DNA of 64,000 nt from Roseitalea sp. (GCA_017642895.1 JAEPON010000004.1:124001-188000); one strand, 5' to 3'; positions 43,075 through 52,260 are shown, counted from the first letter of the stretch. Program-made: numbers and translations. The notes: generated from the letters alone by a model not told the origin.

Positions 43075-44068
43075 GGGTCTTCCTTTCAGCGTCCGAGGCG
43101 CCGGAATGTGAGGCCAGAAACGCCTCCAGTTCGTCCGGATAAGGCATGGCGGGCGCACAGCCCGGGCGCGCGACGACAATGGCGGCGCAGGCCGAGCCAC
43201 GCCTGATGCTCTGTTCAAGCGTTCGGCCGGCGGCGAGCGATGCCAGAAGGCCGGCCATGAAGCTGTCACCGGCGCCTGTCGGCTTGAGTGCATCGACCTT
43301 GAAGATGCCGGTGCGGATTTCCTCGCCCTCGGCGATCGTGATCGCGCCGTCCGGCCCCATTTTGTAGACGATGATGGCGGCATGTGCGCGGGCGAGGCTT
43401 CGCGCCTTGTCGAGCCCGCGTGCCATGTCGCCGGCCATGAAGCCGAACTCCTCGTCATTGCCGACGATGATGTCGGACAGATCGCCTGCCTTGGACAGGA
43501 CGTCCGCTGCGATCTGTGGCGAGGGCCAGGAGTAGGGGCGATAGTCGATGTCGAACACGATCGGCAGGCCGGCTTCTTGCGCCAGTTCCATCGCGCGAAA
43601 GGCGGCGGCGCGCGACGGCTCGGCTGCAAACACGGTGCCCGCCGTGATCATCGCGCCGAACGCCCGGTAATCGACCGCTTCGACATCGGCGACGTTCATC
43701 TGAAAGTCAGCCGCGCCATTGCGGTAGATCACGGTCTGATGATCGGCGAGGCGGCTTTCATAAACGGCGAGCGAATTGCGCGCTTCGCCGCCGACGGTGC
43801 GGACATGGCGGCTGTCGATGCCGAAACGGTCGAGCTGGTTCAGGCAGTAGCGGCCGATGGAATCGTCGGACACGCAGGTGACCAGTGCGGCCGAACCGCC
43901 CAGCTTGACGATGCCGGCGGCGGTGTTGGCGGCCGAGCCGCCCATCGCGCTGACGAAGCGTTCGGCCTCTTCCGTCTTCGTGCCGGGCGGGTCGGGAAAA
44001 AAGTCCATGCCGACCCGGCCGACGACCAGAAAGCGGTTCCTTGCGATCCCGTCGAGCACGCGGTTCAC
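43055..44068 (-). CDS. iolC: 5-dehydro-2-deoxygluconokinase IolC
   Basis: 337 residues of the PfkB/ribokinase family. FVSAMGGSAANTAAGIVKLGG and the anion-hole and catalytic-Asp motif LKPTGAGDSFMAGLL are clear, and VGRVGMDFFPDPPGT is typical of IolC. It phosphorylates 5-keto-2-deoxygluconate. Unlike many alphaproteobacterial IolC proteins it lacks the C-terminal DUF2090 aldolase half, consistent with the separate aldolase in this operon. It overlaps iolB. Confidence 0.9.
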   Translation of the reverse strand: MNRVLDGIARNRFLVVGRVGMDFFPDPPGTKTEEAERFVSAMGGSAANTAAGIVKLGGSAALVTCVSDDSIGRYCLNQLDRFGIDSRHVRTVGGEARNSLAVYESRLADHQTVIYRNGAADFQMNVADVEAVDYRAFGAMITAGTVFAAEPSRAAAFRAMELAQEAGLPIVFDIDYRPYSWPSPQIAADVLSKAGDLSDIIVGNDEEFGFMAGDMARGLDKARSLARAHAAIIVYKMGPDGAITIAEGEEIRTGIFKVDALKPTGAGDSFMAGLLASLAAGRTLEQSIRRGSACAAIVVARPGCAPAMPYPDELEAFLASHSGASDAERKTHAHPAL

Positions 44069-44907
44069 GTCCGGCCCTCCGTGTTGCCGGCGCGCGCCGC
44101 ATCGAGCACCTCGGGATAGGGATAGTTGAGTCCGAGCAACTGCTTGAGATCATCGCTTGCCGCATCGATGAAAGAGGCGGGCAGGGCTGCGGGCATGTCC
44201 TCCATCGGTTTGACCCATTTGGGCAGGTACTGGATCAGGATGGCGCTGCGGTCATGGTCGCTGCGGTTGGGCATCGCGCAATGCCATGTGACGCCGTAAA
44301 ACAGGACGACATCGCCGGGCTCGCCGATCATCCGTTCGCATCGGTCGAAGAAATTGTCGGCTTCTGTCGGATAGCGCAGTTCGCGCTGGCTGCCGGGCAC
44401 AAAAGCTGTTGCGCCGCTTTCGGCGGTGAACGGATCAAGGATCACGGACACTTGCGCGTTCATCGGAAACGAGCCGTTCAAACCAACCGGGTGCGTTTCG
44501 GGGGCGTGGAAATCCCAATAGGGGTAATCGACATGGGGTTCCTGGCCGGGGCCACCGGGCAGGAGCCTGTTGGCCGCGATCGAGCCCATGATGAACTCGG
44601 TGCCCAGAAACTTGCGCAGGATCGCCATCAGCACCCGATGGGATGCCATCTGCGAGAAGACATCACCCTTGGCGAGCAGGTTCCAGACCCGGCGCTGAAG
44701 AGCAATTGTGCCCTCGGCTTCCGCTGCGCCCTGAAAGTGCGTGACCTTTTCTGCCGCCTGATCGGATTCGGCCATGATGATGGCACGCGCCTCGGCGATC
44801 TGGTCCGGCGTGAACAAGCCGGAGATCGCAACGGCACCGTCTCCGTCGAGCAGTTCTGCAACGATCGTGTCCGGATCGGCGGTTGCGGCGGTGAAGCGTT
44901 GCATCAT
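44065..44907 (-). CDS. Phytanoyl-CoA dioxygenase (PhyH)-family Fe(II)/2-oxoglutarate enzyme
   Basis: 280 residues. The iron facial triad is visible: H-x-D in QEPHVDYPYWDFH near residue 140 and a distal His in YGVTWHCAMPN, with a 2-oxoglutarate-binding Arg probably in RSAILIQYLPK. The family hydroxylates small molecules using O2 and 2-oxoglutarate. It sits inside the iol operon, with ATGA overlap to iolD and close to iolC, and is not part of the standard inositol pathway. It may act on a modified inositol such as an O-methyl derivative; this is inference. Confidence 0.82.
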   Translation of the reverse strand: MMQRFTAATADPDTIVAELLDGDGAVAISGLFTPDQIAEARAIIMAESDQAAEKVTHFQGAAEAEGTIALQRRVWNLLAKGDVFSQMASHRVLMAILRKFLGTEFIMGSIAANRLLPGGPGQEPHVDYPYWDFHAPETHPVGLNGSFPMNAQVSVILDPFTAESGATAFVPGSQRELRYPTEADNFFDRCERMIGEPGDVVLFYGVTWHCAMPNRSDHDRSAILIQYLPKWVKPMEDMPAALPASFIDAASDDLKQLLGLNYPYPEVLDAARAGNTEGRT

Positions 44908-46775
44908 ACGCCCCTGCGCTGCTTGGCGCGTTCCGCTTCGATCTCACGGTGCTTGTCGCGGACGCTTTGATGTTCGCTGGTATGCGGCGTGCCCACTTCC
45001 CACCAGGTGTGGCCCTCGGTCGTCCAGCCTTCATAGGCATCGACATTCATGACGATCACCGAAGTCTTGTCGGCCGCCTTGGCGCGCTGGAACGCCTCGC
45101 CCAGTTCCGTGGGGCTGGCGGCGAACTCGGCGTTGGCGCCCATGGCGCGCGCATGCGTCTCGAAATCCACGACGAACGGTTCGGGTACGGTCGGGCAATC
45201 GGCGATCAGATTGTTGAAGCTCTCATTGCCGGTGTTGTTCTGCAGCTTGTTGATGACGGCGAACCCGCCATTGTCGAGTACGAGGATGATCAGCTTCTTG
45301 CCGGTCAGAACCGACGAATAGATGTCGGAGTTCATGAGCAGGTAGGAGCCGTCGCCGACAAAGACGATCGTGTCGGCATCGGGCTCATTTTCGCTCTGGG
45401 CGATGCGTGCGCCCCAGCCGCCGGCGATCTCATAGCCCATGCAGGAAAAACCGAACTCGACATCGACTGTGCCGATATCGAGGGTTCGCCAGTTGGCGGT
45501 CACCTCGGCGGGCAGGCCGCCGGCGGCGGCAACCACGCGGTCGCGCGGGCCGCAAAGATCGTTCACGACGCCGATGGCCTGCGCATAGGAGTTGGGCCGG
45601 TTGCCAGGCCTGACGTTGTCGGCAACGTAGGCGTCCCATTTGCCGCGTTCGGCCTGCGTGGCCCTCGTCCAATCGGCCGGAGCCGTGTAGCCGGCCAAAG
45701 CGGCGCCAATCGCCTGAAGGCCGAGTTTTGCATCGCCGACGACAGGCAGCGACATGTGCTTGCCGGCATCGTGGCGCGCCGCGTTGAGCGAGACGATCCG
45801 CGCGTCCTTGGCGAACGCCGTCCACGAGCCGGTCGTGAAGTCCTGAAGGCGCGAGCCGACCGAAAGGATCACATCGGCCCGTTCGGCGGCCCAGTTGGCG
45901 CTGTCCGACCCCGTCACGCCGACCGGGCCGATGTTAAGCGGGTGCGTGGCGACCAGGTTGGCGCGGCCGGCGATGGTTTCGATGACCGGGATGTTGTGCG
46001 TTTCGGCAAAGGCGGTCAGTTCGGCAACCGCGCGCGCATATTGCACGCCGCCGCCGGCGATGATGACTGGCCGCTCGGCTGCCTTCAGACAGGCCGCCGC
46101 ATCGGCGATCTCGCCTGCGTCGGGTGCGCTCCGGCGAATGCGGTGGGTGCGCTCCTCGAAGAACGCTTTGGGAAAATCCCACGTCCAGCCCTGCACGTCC
46201 TGCGGCAAGCCGATGAAGGCCGGCCCGCAATCGGCCGGATCGAGCATGGTCGCCAGTGCAGCCGGGAGTGACTGGACGATCTGGGCGGGGTGGGTGATGC
46301 GATCCCAATAGCGGGTGACGGCCTTGAAGGCGTCGTTCAAACCGAGCGCGGGATTGCCGAAATGTTCAAGCTGCTGGAGCACCGGGTCGGGCAGGCGGGT
46401 CAGGAACGTGTCGCCACACAGCATCAGCATGGGCAGGCGGTTGGCGTGGGCCAGCGCCGATGCCGTCAGAAGATTGGCCGTGCCGGGGCCGGCGGACGCC
46501 GTACAGAGCATGAAGCGCTGGCGCAGATGGTATTTGGCGTAGGCGGCGGCGGCAAAGCCCATCGACTGCTCGTTCTGGCCGCGATAGAGCGGCAGCACAT
46601 CGCGATGGTCGTAGAGCGCTTCGCCAAGGCACGGCACATTGCCATGGCCGAAAATGCCGAAGCCGCCACCGCAGACGCGCACGCTTTCGCCATCGCTCTC
46701 GATCCACTGCGCCGCCAGATAGCGAATGATGGCCTGCGCCGTCGTCAGGCAAATGGTGTCGTCGCTGCCGCTCAC
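44904..46775 (-). CDS. iolD: 3D-(3,5/4)-trihydroxycyclohexane-1,2-dione hydrolase IolD
   Basis: 623 residues from a GTG start preceded by GGAGGAGCACAGC; the longer frame upstream is rejected because IolD proteins begin near LTTAQAIIRYLAAQ. It has the three ThDP-enzyme domains. FGHGNVPCLGEAL and YRGQNEQSMGFAAAAYAKYH contain the catalytic Glu, and the ThDP/Mg motif VGDGSYLLMNSDIY ends in the DNGG region. It opens the ring of the diketo-inositol. It is the first gene of the minus-strand iol operon, behind a LacI-type operator. Confidence 0.94.
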   Translation of the reverse strand: MSGSDDTICLTTAQAIIRYLAAQWIESDGESVRVCGGGFGIFGHGNVPCLGEALYDHRDVLPLYRGQNEQSMGFAAAAYAKYHLRQRFMLCTASAGPGTANLLTASALAHANRLPMLMLCGDTFLTRLPDPVLQQLEHFGNPALGLNDAFKAVTRYWDRITHPAQIVQSLPAALATMLDPADCGPAFIGLPQDVQGWTWDFPKAFFEERTHRIRRSAPDAGEIADAAACLKAAERPVIIAGGGVQYARAVAELTAFAETHNIPVIETIAGRANLVATHPLNIGPVGVTGSDSANWAAERADVILSVGSRLQDFTTGSWTAFAKDARIVSLNAARHDAGKHMSLPVVGDAKLGLQAIGAALAGYTAPADWTRATQAERGKWDAYVADNVRPGNRPNSYAQAIGVVNDLCGPRDRVVAAAGGLPAEVTANWRTLDIGTVDVEFGFSCMGYEIAGGWGARIAQSENEPDADTIVFVGDGSYLLMNSDIYSSVLTGKKLIILVLDNGGFAVINKLQNNTGNESFNNLIADCPTVPEPFVVDFETHARAMGANAEFAASPTELGEAFQRAKAADKTSVIVMNVDAYEGWTTEGHTWWEVGTPHTSEHQSVRDKHREIEAERAKQRRGV

Positions 46776-46839
46776 GCTGTGCTCCTCCGCTGGGCCGGAA
46801 TTGGTTGTTGACCACGGGCCCTGGATAAAGATACTCATT

Positions 46840-46855
46840 TTGCAACCGGGTGCAA
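46840..46855. promoter_or_regulatory. LacI-type operator between iolD and the divergent dehydrogenase
   Basis: TTGCAACCGGGTGCAA, a palindrome with TTGCA arms and a central CGG, the usual LacI-family form. It matches the site at 51128 in 14 of 16 positions. It lies between the divergent iolD operon and the Gfo/Idh/MocA operon and could control both. Confidence 0.75.
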
Positions 46856-46877
46856 ATGTTAATCGGAAGCGGACGCC

Positions 46878-47981
46878 ATGGCCGAAATCGGGATAGGGAT
46901 CGTCGGCGGCGGCTATATGGGCAAGGCGCACGCGGTGGCCATGGCCGCGGTTGGCGCCGTCTTCGACACCGCGCTGAAGCCGCGACTGGAATGCGTGTGT
47001 GCGTCAACGCCTCGATCGGGCGCGCGCTACCGCGATGCCTACGGGTTTCGGCGCGCGGCTGACGATTGGCAGGACCTGGTGGATGATCCGGCCGTCGAGG
47101 CTGTCGTGATCGCTTCGCCGCAGGCCATGCACCGCCCGGTCGCCGAGGCCGCTTTCGCGCGCGGCAAGCCGGTGCTCTGCGAAAAACCGATGGGCGCGAC
47201 GCTTGCCGACGCGCGGGCGATGGTGGACGCGGCCGAGGCGAGCGGATGCGCCAACATGATCGGCTTCAACTATATTCGCACGCCGGCCTCGCAATATGCG
47301 CGGGCGCTCATCGCCGAAGGCCGGATCGGCGACATCACCTGGTTTCGCGGCGAGCATACCGAGGATTTCTATGCCGATCCCGAGGCGGCGGCCTCCTGGC
47401 GCACCGATGGCCGGGCGAACGGCACGATGGGCGATCTGGCGCCGCACATGATCAACGGCGCGCGGGCGCTGGTCGGGCCGATCACCGAAGTGATGGCGCG
47501 GATCGAGACCGTTCACGCGGACCGGAACGGCGTTCCGGTGACCAATGACGATCAGGCACAGATGATGTGCCGGTTCGAAAATGGCGCGATGGGTCATCTG
47601 TTCTTCAGCCGTATCGCGACGGGCAAGAAGATGGGCTACGCCTATGAGATCCATGGAACCAAAGGCTCCATCCCGTTCGATCAGGAGGACCAGAACGCAC
47701 TTTGGCTCTATACGGCCGACGGACCCGAGGCCGAGCGCGGGTTCCGCAAGCTTCTGACCGGGCCGGCGCATCCCGACTACGAGCCCTTTTGTCAGGGACC
47801 CGGCCATGGCACCGGCTACCAAGACCAGATCATCATCGAGGCCAAGGATTTCCTGACGGCCATTGCAACCGGAGAGCCGGTCTGGCCGACGTTCCGCGAA
47901 GGGCTCGCGGTCCATCGCGTCATCGCCGCGGCTTGGGCCTCCCATGAAACAACGCAGTGGCACCGGATCGACGAATTTTAG
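46878..47981 (+). CDS. Gfo/Idh/MocA-family oxidoreductase
   Basis: 367 residues. NAD-binding motif GIGIVGGGYMGKAHAVAM, catalytic region KPVLCEKPMGATL and NGTMGDLAPHMINGARALVG with the expected Asp and His. The N-terminal loop TALKPRLECVCASTP is typical of inositol-cluster paralogs of IdhA. Such enzymes oxidise inositol isomers (scyllo, chiro) or keto-inositols. It is first of a plus-strand unit with the IolE-like gene and a second paralog, divergent from iolD. Its exact substrate is not known. Confidence 0.88.
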   Translation: MAEIGIGIVGGGYMGKAHAVAMAAVGAVFDTALKPRLECVCASTPRSGARYRDAYGFRRAADDWQDLVDDPAVEAVVIASPQAMHRPVAEAAFARGKPVLCEKPMGATLADARAMVDAAEASGCANMIGFNYIRTPASQYARALIAEGRIGDITWFRGEHTEDFYADPEAAASWRTDGRANGTMGDLAPHMINGARALVGPITEVMARIETVHADRNGVPVTNDDQAQMMCRFENGAMGHLFFSRIATGKKMGYAYEIHGTKGSIPFDQEDQNALWLYTADGPEAERGFRKLLTGPAHPDYEPFCQGPGHGTGYQDQIIIEAKDFLTAIATGEPVWPTFREGLAVHRVIAAAWASHETTQWHRIDEF

Positions 47982-47996
47982 GAACGGATACCGACC

Positions 47997-48890
47997 ATGA
48001 CCATCCAAATCGGCAATGCGCCCTGTTCCTGGGGTGTCGAGTTCGCTGGCGATCCGCGCAATCCGGACTGGCGGACGGTGCTGCGCGAAAATGCCGAGGC
48101 CGGCTATCAAGGCATTGAACTGGGGCCCGTCGGCTTCATGCCGGAGGACCCGCCGCAGGTCGCCGACGCGCTGGCCGAGAACGGCCTCGAAATGATCGGC
48201 GGCGTCGTGTTCCGGCCTTTCCACGATCCGGACCAGTGGGACGATGTGCTGGACGCGTCACGCCGGACCTGCGCGGCGCTCGCTGCCCATGGCGCCGAGG
48301 ATCTGGTGCTGATCGATTCCATTTCGCCGCGCCGGGCGCCGACGGCGGGCCGCGCCGATGCCGCTGAACAGATGGCAAAGGCCGAGTGGACCGCCTATCG
48401 CGACCGCATTGTCCATGTCGCCCGCATGGGCACCGAGGAATACGGGTTGACGGTCGGCATCCATGCCCATGCGGCAGGCTTCATGGACTTCGAACCGGAA
48501 CTGGAGCGCCTGCTCGACGAGGTGGACGAAGCGATCCTGAAAATCTGCTTCGACACGGGCCACCATTCCTATGCGGGGTTTGATCCGGTGGCTTTCATGG
48601 GCCGCCATATCGACCGGATCAGCTACATGCATTTCAAGGACATCGATCCGGCGGTCAAGGCAGACGTGATCGCCAGGGGCACCGGGTTCTACGAGGCGTG
48701 CGGGCAGGGCATCTTCTGCAATCTGGGTGATGGCGATGTCGATTTTCGGGCTGTGCGGCAGATCCTGCTCGATGCCGGTTTTGATGGCTGGTGTACCGTC
48801 GAGCAGGATTGCGATCCGATGATTGCCGGCACCGATCCTTTGCGCGACGCCAAGGCCAACCGCGCCTATCTTTCCTCCATCGGGTTTTGA
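47997..48890 (+). CDS. iolE: IolE-like inosose dehydratase / TIM-barrel isomerase
   Basis: 297 residues of the xylose-isomerase-like TIM barrel family. The opening IGNAPCSWGVEFAGDPRNP is that of IolE (myo-inosose-2 dehydratase). Metal-ligand positions are seen in GIHAHAAGFMDF, ICFDTGHHSYAG, MHFKDIDP and WCTVEQDCDP. It dehydrates 2-keto-inositol to the diketone acted on by IolD. It is the only IolE candidate here, supporting that assignment, although the family also contains epimerases. Confidence 0.85.
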   Translation: MTIQIGNAPCSWGVEFAGDPRNPDWRTVLRENAEAGYQGIELGPVGFMPEDPPQVADALAENGLEMIGGVVFRPFHDPDQWDDVLDASRRTCAALAAHGAEDLVLIDSISPRRAPTAGRADAAEQMAKAEWTAYRDRIVHVARMGTEEYGLTVGIHAHAAGFMDFEPELERLLDEVDEAILKICFDTGHHSYAGFDPVAFMGRHIDRISYMHFKDIDPAVKADVIARGTGFYEACGQGIFCNLGDGDVDFRAVRQILLDAGFDGWCTVEQDCDPMIAGTDPLRDAKANRAYLSSIGF

Positions 48891-48900
48891 GGACATTGCC

Positions 48901-50058
48901 ATGAGCAAGTTGAACTGGGGCCTTGTGGGCGGCGGCGAGGGCAGCCAGATCGGCCCGGCGCACAGGCTGGGCGCGCAGGCGGACGGCCATTTCCGCTTCG
49001 TGGCCGGCGCGCTCGACCACAATCCGGACAAGGGCCGCGCCTATGCGCAATCACTTGGCATCGCGCCCGACCGGGCCTATGGCGACTGGCGCGCCATGCT
49101 GGCTGGCGAACGCGCGCGGGACGACCGTATCGATCTGGTGACCGTCGCAACGCCCAACGCCACGCATTTCGAGATCACCAGGGCGTTCCTCGAAGCCGGT
49201 TTCAACGTGCTGTGCGAAAAGCCGATGACGATGACCGTCGAGGAGGGCGAGGAGATCGTTCGTGTCGCCGAGGCGTCCGGCACGGTCTGCGCGGTCAATT
49301 ACTGCTATTCGGCCTATCCGATGGCGCGGCAGATGCGCGCGATGGTCGCCAATGGCGATCTGGGCACGATCCGGCTCGTCGTCGCCAATTTCAGCCACGG
49401 CCATCATGCGGATGCGCGCGACCAGGACAATCCGCGCGTGCGCTGGCGTTACGACCCGGCGCAGGCCGGCGTCTCCGGCCAAATGGCCGATTGCGGCATC
49501 CACGCGCTGCATCTGGCGAGTTTCGTCACCGGCGACGAGGTCGCAAAACTGTCGGCTGATTTCGCCTCCTGTGTTCCCGGTCGGGAACTGGAGGATGACG
49601 CCATGGTCAACTTCCGCACCGAGGGCGGCATTGTCGGCCGGCTTTGGACCTCGACGGTGGCGATCGGGCGCCAACACGGGCTGACGCTGGAGGTCTATGG
49701 CGAAAAGGGCGGCCTGCGCTGGGCGCAGGAACAGCCCAACCAGGTGCTGTGGCAGCCGCTGGGCGGGCGCACGGAAATCCTTGAAAAGGGCGATGGCACA
49801 CTGACGGCTGATGCCGCGCGGCTGAGCCGTGTGGTCATCGGGTCGCCGGAAGGGTTTCCGCTGGCCGTCGCCAACATCTATGTCGATCTGGCCGAGGTGA
49901 TCGGCGCCCGGCGGGATGGCCGGGCGCCCGATCCAGCGGCGCTGCATTACCCCAAGGCGACGGACGGCGCGCGTTCGATCGCGGCCGTTCACAGTGCCGT
50001 CGCGTCGGCCGATGCGGGCGGCGAATGGGTGGATGCCCGGCCGCCGACCATGCGCTGA
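48901..50058 (+). CDS. Second Gfo/Idh/MocA-family oxidoreductase
   Basis: 385 residues. NAD motif WGLVGGGEGSQIGPAHRLGAQ, FNVLCEKPMTMTVEEGEEI with the catalytic Lys, and SGQMADCGIHALHLASFVTG with the Asp/His pair. The GGEGSQIGPAHR form groups with scyllo-inositol or sugar dehydrogenases rather than IolG. GAGGACATTGCC precedes the ATG. It is the last gene of this plus-strand unit and ends one base before the convergent LacI gene. Substrate unknown; an inositol isomer or modified inositol is likely. Confidence 0.88.
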   Translation: MSKLNWGLVGGGEGSQIGPAHRLGAQADGHFRFVAGALDHNPDKGRAYAQSLGIAPDRAYGDWRAMLAGERARDDRIDLVTVATPNATHFEITRAFLEAGFNVLCEKPMTMTVEEGEEIVRVAEASGTVCAVNYCYSAYPMARQMRAMVANGDLGTIRLVVANFSHGHHADARDQDNPRVRWRYDPAQAGVSGQMADCGIHALHLASFVTGDEVAKLSADFASCVPGRELEDDAMVNFRTEGGIVGRLWTSTVAIGRQHGLTLEVYGEKGGLRWAQEQPNQVLWQPLGGRTEILEKGDGTLTADAARLSRVVIGSPEGFPLAVANIYVDLAEVIGARRDGRAPDPAALHYPKATDGARSIAAVHSAVASADAGGEWVDARPPTMR

Positions 50059-51054
50059 TCAAAGGCCGCGCAACGTGCCCCGCTCAATGACCCTGCACGG
50101 AAACAGCCGGGCTTCCGGATAGCGATCCGGCTCGTCCAGCATCGAGACGATCTGCTCGATCGAGGCGCCGATGATCTGCCGGATCGGCTGGCGGATGGTG
50201 GTCAGGTCGATGTTCTGCCAGCCCGCCATTTCCATGTCGTTCAGGCCGATCAGGCCGATATCGCCGGGCACGTCCAGGCCGGCGGACTGGACCGCCGACA
50301 TGGCACCGATCGACAGAACGTCATCACCGCAGAAGAATGCTTCGGCCGGCCCGTCGGCGATGAGGCGCGCCATTTCCGCTCGGCCTGCCTCGAACGAATA
50401 GGCGGTGGCAAAACTATATGAGATGGCGACGTGGGGATGATCCGCCATCTCCTGGAGAAAGCCGGCAAGCCGGTCCTGAGTCGAGGTGGCCGCTTCCGGA
50501 CCGCCCAGAAACGCCACGCGGGTGTAGCCGCGCTCAACGAGCGTGCGCGCGGCCATGCGTCCGCAGGCGACATTGTCGATCCCGACCACGTGCACATCGG
50601 GCGAACTGGCATGGCGGCCGAACGAATGGACCACCGGCATGCGCGCATCGCTGAACGCCTTGGCGAATGTCGGCGGCAGCGTCGATGAGGCAACGATGAC
50701 CCCGTCGACGGAATATTGCCGCAGCATTCGCACCGAGTTCTCGGGATTGGTTTCGTCGGTCAGGTTGACCAGAAGCGGCCTCAAACCGCGTTCCTGAAGG
50801 CCGCGCGTGAACAGGTCGAACACTTCCAGAAAGATCGGGTTGTGGAAGTTGTTGGAGACAAGCCCGATCAGCCGCGTGCGCCCCGTCGTCAGCCCGGAAG
50901 CCAGCGCGTTTGGGCTGTAGCCCAGCTCCGTTGCTGCCTTTTCGACCTTGCGACGGGTTTTCAGCGAGACCGACGCGCCTTTGGTGAATGTGCGCGACAC
51001 GGCCGAACGGGAAACCCCGGCGCGCAGAGCGACATCCTTCATGGTGACAATCAT
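50059..51054 (-). CDS. LacI-family transcriptional regulator of the inositol cluster
   Basis: 331 residues. The N-terminal LacI helix-turn-helix with hinge helix reads MKDVALRAGVSRSAVSRTFTKGASVSLKTRRKVEKAATELGYSPNALA, followed by a periplasmic-binding-protein-like sensor domain. GGGGGAACCCAG precedes the ATG at 51054. It is divergent from the ABC transporter, and the TTGCA-N6-TGCAA palindromes at 46840 and 51128 are its likely operators. The inducer is probably inositol or an early intermediate. Confidence 0.9.
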   Translation of the reverse strand: MIVTMKDVALRAGVSRSAVSRTFTKGASVSLKTRRKVEKAATELGYSPNALASGLTTGRTRLIGLVSNNFHNPIFLEVFDLFTRGLQERGLRPLLVNLTDETNPENSVRMLRQYSVDGVIVASSTLPPTFAKAFSDARMPVVHSFGRHASSPDVHVVGIDNVACGRMAARTLVERGYTRVAFLGGPEAATSTQDRLAGFLQEMADHPHVAISYSFATAYSFEAGRAEMARLIADGPAEAFFCGDDVLSIGAMSAVQSAGLDVPGDIGLIGLNDMEMAGWQNIDLTTIRQPIRQIIGASIEQIVSMLDEPDRYPEARLFPCRVIERGTLRGL

Positions 51055-51127
51055 CTGGGTTCCCCCGCTATGCGAGCAGATACCGTCCAGCCCCTTGTGG
51101 TGTCCAGTGTAGGAGTGGTGCGCAATT

Positions 51128-51143
51128 TTGCAAGCGGTTGCAA
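51128..51143. promoter_or_regulatory. LacI-type operator before the ABC transporter
   Basis: TTGCAAGCGGTTGCAA, a nearly perfect 16-bp palindrome in the 184-bp gap between the divergent LacI gene and the ABC binding protein. It is the second copy of the site at 46840. Confidence 0.8.
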
Positions 51144-51238
51144 AAATGTGGGAACTGTGATTGTGTTGGACAACAAGCGGCGGGTTTACCGCCCCGACAG
51201 TCTGCACAGATCTTCACGTGTTCATCAGGGAGGAATAG

Positions 51239-52186
51239 ATGAAGAAGCTCTTGAAGAAACTTGGTGTCGCGCTGGCGCTGGCCGCCACGCCGATGATGGT
51301 GGCGACGGCATCGGCGGAAGGTGAGCAGTATGTGCTGGTCAGCCATGCGCCGGACAGCGACACCTGGTGGAACGTCATCAAGAACGGTATCGCGCTCGCC
51401 GGTGAACAGATGGGCGTTGAGGTCGAGTATCGCAATCCGCCGACCGGCGATATTGCCGACATGGCGCGCATCATCGAGCAGGCGACGGCCGCCGGCCCCA
51501 ATGGCATCATCACGACGCTGGCCGATTTCGACGTGCTTCAGGGCCCGATCAAGGATGCGGTTGCATCGGGCATTGACGTGATCATCATGAACACCGGCAC
51601 GCCGGAACAGGCGCGCGAGGTGGGGGCGCTGATGTATGTCGGCCAGCCCGAATATGATGCCGGCCTGGCTGCCGGCCAGCGGGCCAAGGCCGATGGCGTC
51701 ACGTCGTTCCTGTGCGTCAACCACGCCATCCAGCAGCCGACCGTCGGCGAGCGCTGCCGCGGTTTTGCCGATGGTTTGGAGGTCGATCTGGGCGACTCCA
51801 TGCTCGACAGCGGCACCGATCCGTCGGAAGTCAAAAACAAGGTTCTGGCCTATCTTTCGGCCAATCCCGATACCGACGCCATCCTGACGCTCGGCCCCGT
51901 CTCGGCCGATCCGACCATCCAGGCGCTCGAAGAAAACGGCATGGCCGGCGAAATCTATTTCGGCACGTTCGATCTGGGCGATGAAATCGTCAAGGCGATC
52001 AAGTCCGGCGTGATCAATTGGGGCATCGACCAGCAGCCCTTCCTGCAGGCCTATCTGCCGGTCGTGGTCATGTCCAACTATCACCGCTATGGCGTTTTGC
52101 CGGGCAACAACATCAATTCGGGCCCCGGCTTCGTGACCGCCGATGCTCTGGAACTGGTTGAACAGCACGCCGGCGAATATCGCTAG
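51239..52186 (+). CDS. Sugar/inositol ABC transporter substrate-binding protein
   Basis: 315 residues with a signal peptide (LGVALALAATPMMVATASA). The type I periplasmic fold of the ribose/inositol family follows, with VSHAPDSDTWWNVIKNGIALAGEQ, ITTLADFDVL, VNHAIQQPTVGERCRGFADGL and WGIDQQPFLQAYLPV. GGGAGGAATAG precedes the ATG. A hairpin with a T-run lies after the stop. The ligand is probably inositol or a related cyclitol from context; FrcB-like sugars are the alternative. Confidence 0.9.
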   Translation: MKKLLKKLGVALALAATPMMVATASAEGEQYVLVSHAPDSDTWWNVIKNGIALAGEQMGVEVEYRNPPTGDIADMARIIEQATAAGPNGIITTLADFDVLQGPIKDAVASGIDVIIMNTGTPEQAREVGALMYVGQPEYDAGLAAGQRAKADGVTSFLCVNHAIQQPTVGERCRGFADGLEVDLGDSMLDSGTDPSEVKNKVLAYLSANPDTDAILTLGPVSADPTIQALEENGMAGEIYFGTFDLGDEIVKAIKSGVINWGIDQQPFLQAYLPVVVMSNYHRYGVLPGNNINSGPGFVTADALELVEQHAGEYR

Positions 52187-52198
52187 ACGCATTCAAGG

Positions 52199-52224
52199 CG
52201 GCGGCCGGTTCGGCCGCCGTTTTT
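52199..52224 (+). terminator. Hairpin with T-run after the ABC binding protein
   Basis: CGGCGGCCG and CGGCCGCCG form a perfect 9-bp stem around GTT, followed by TTTTT. It lies in the 74-bp gap before the permease gene and probably acts as a partial terminator that keeps the binding protein more abundant than the membrane parts. Confidence 0.8.
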
Positions 52225-52260
52225 CCATTCTATTGGACATTATGATGAGGGAGGTGGGCG

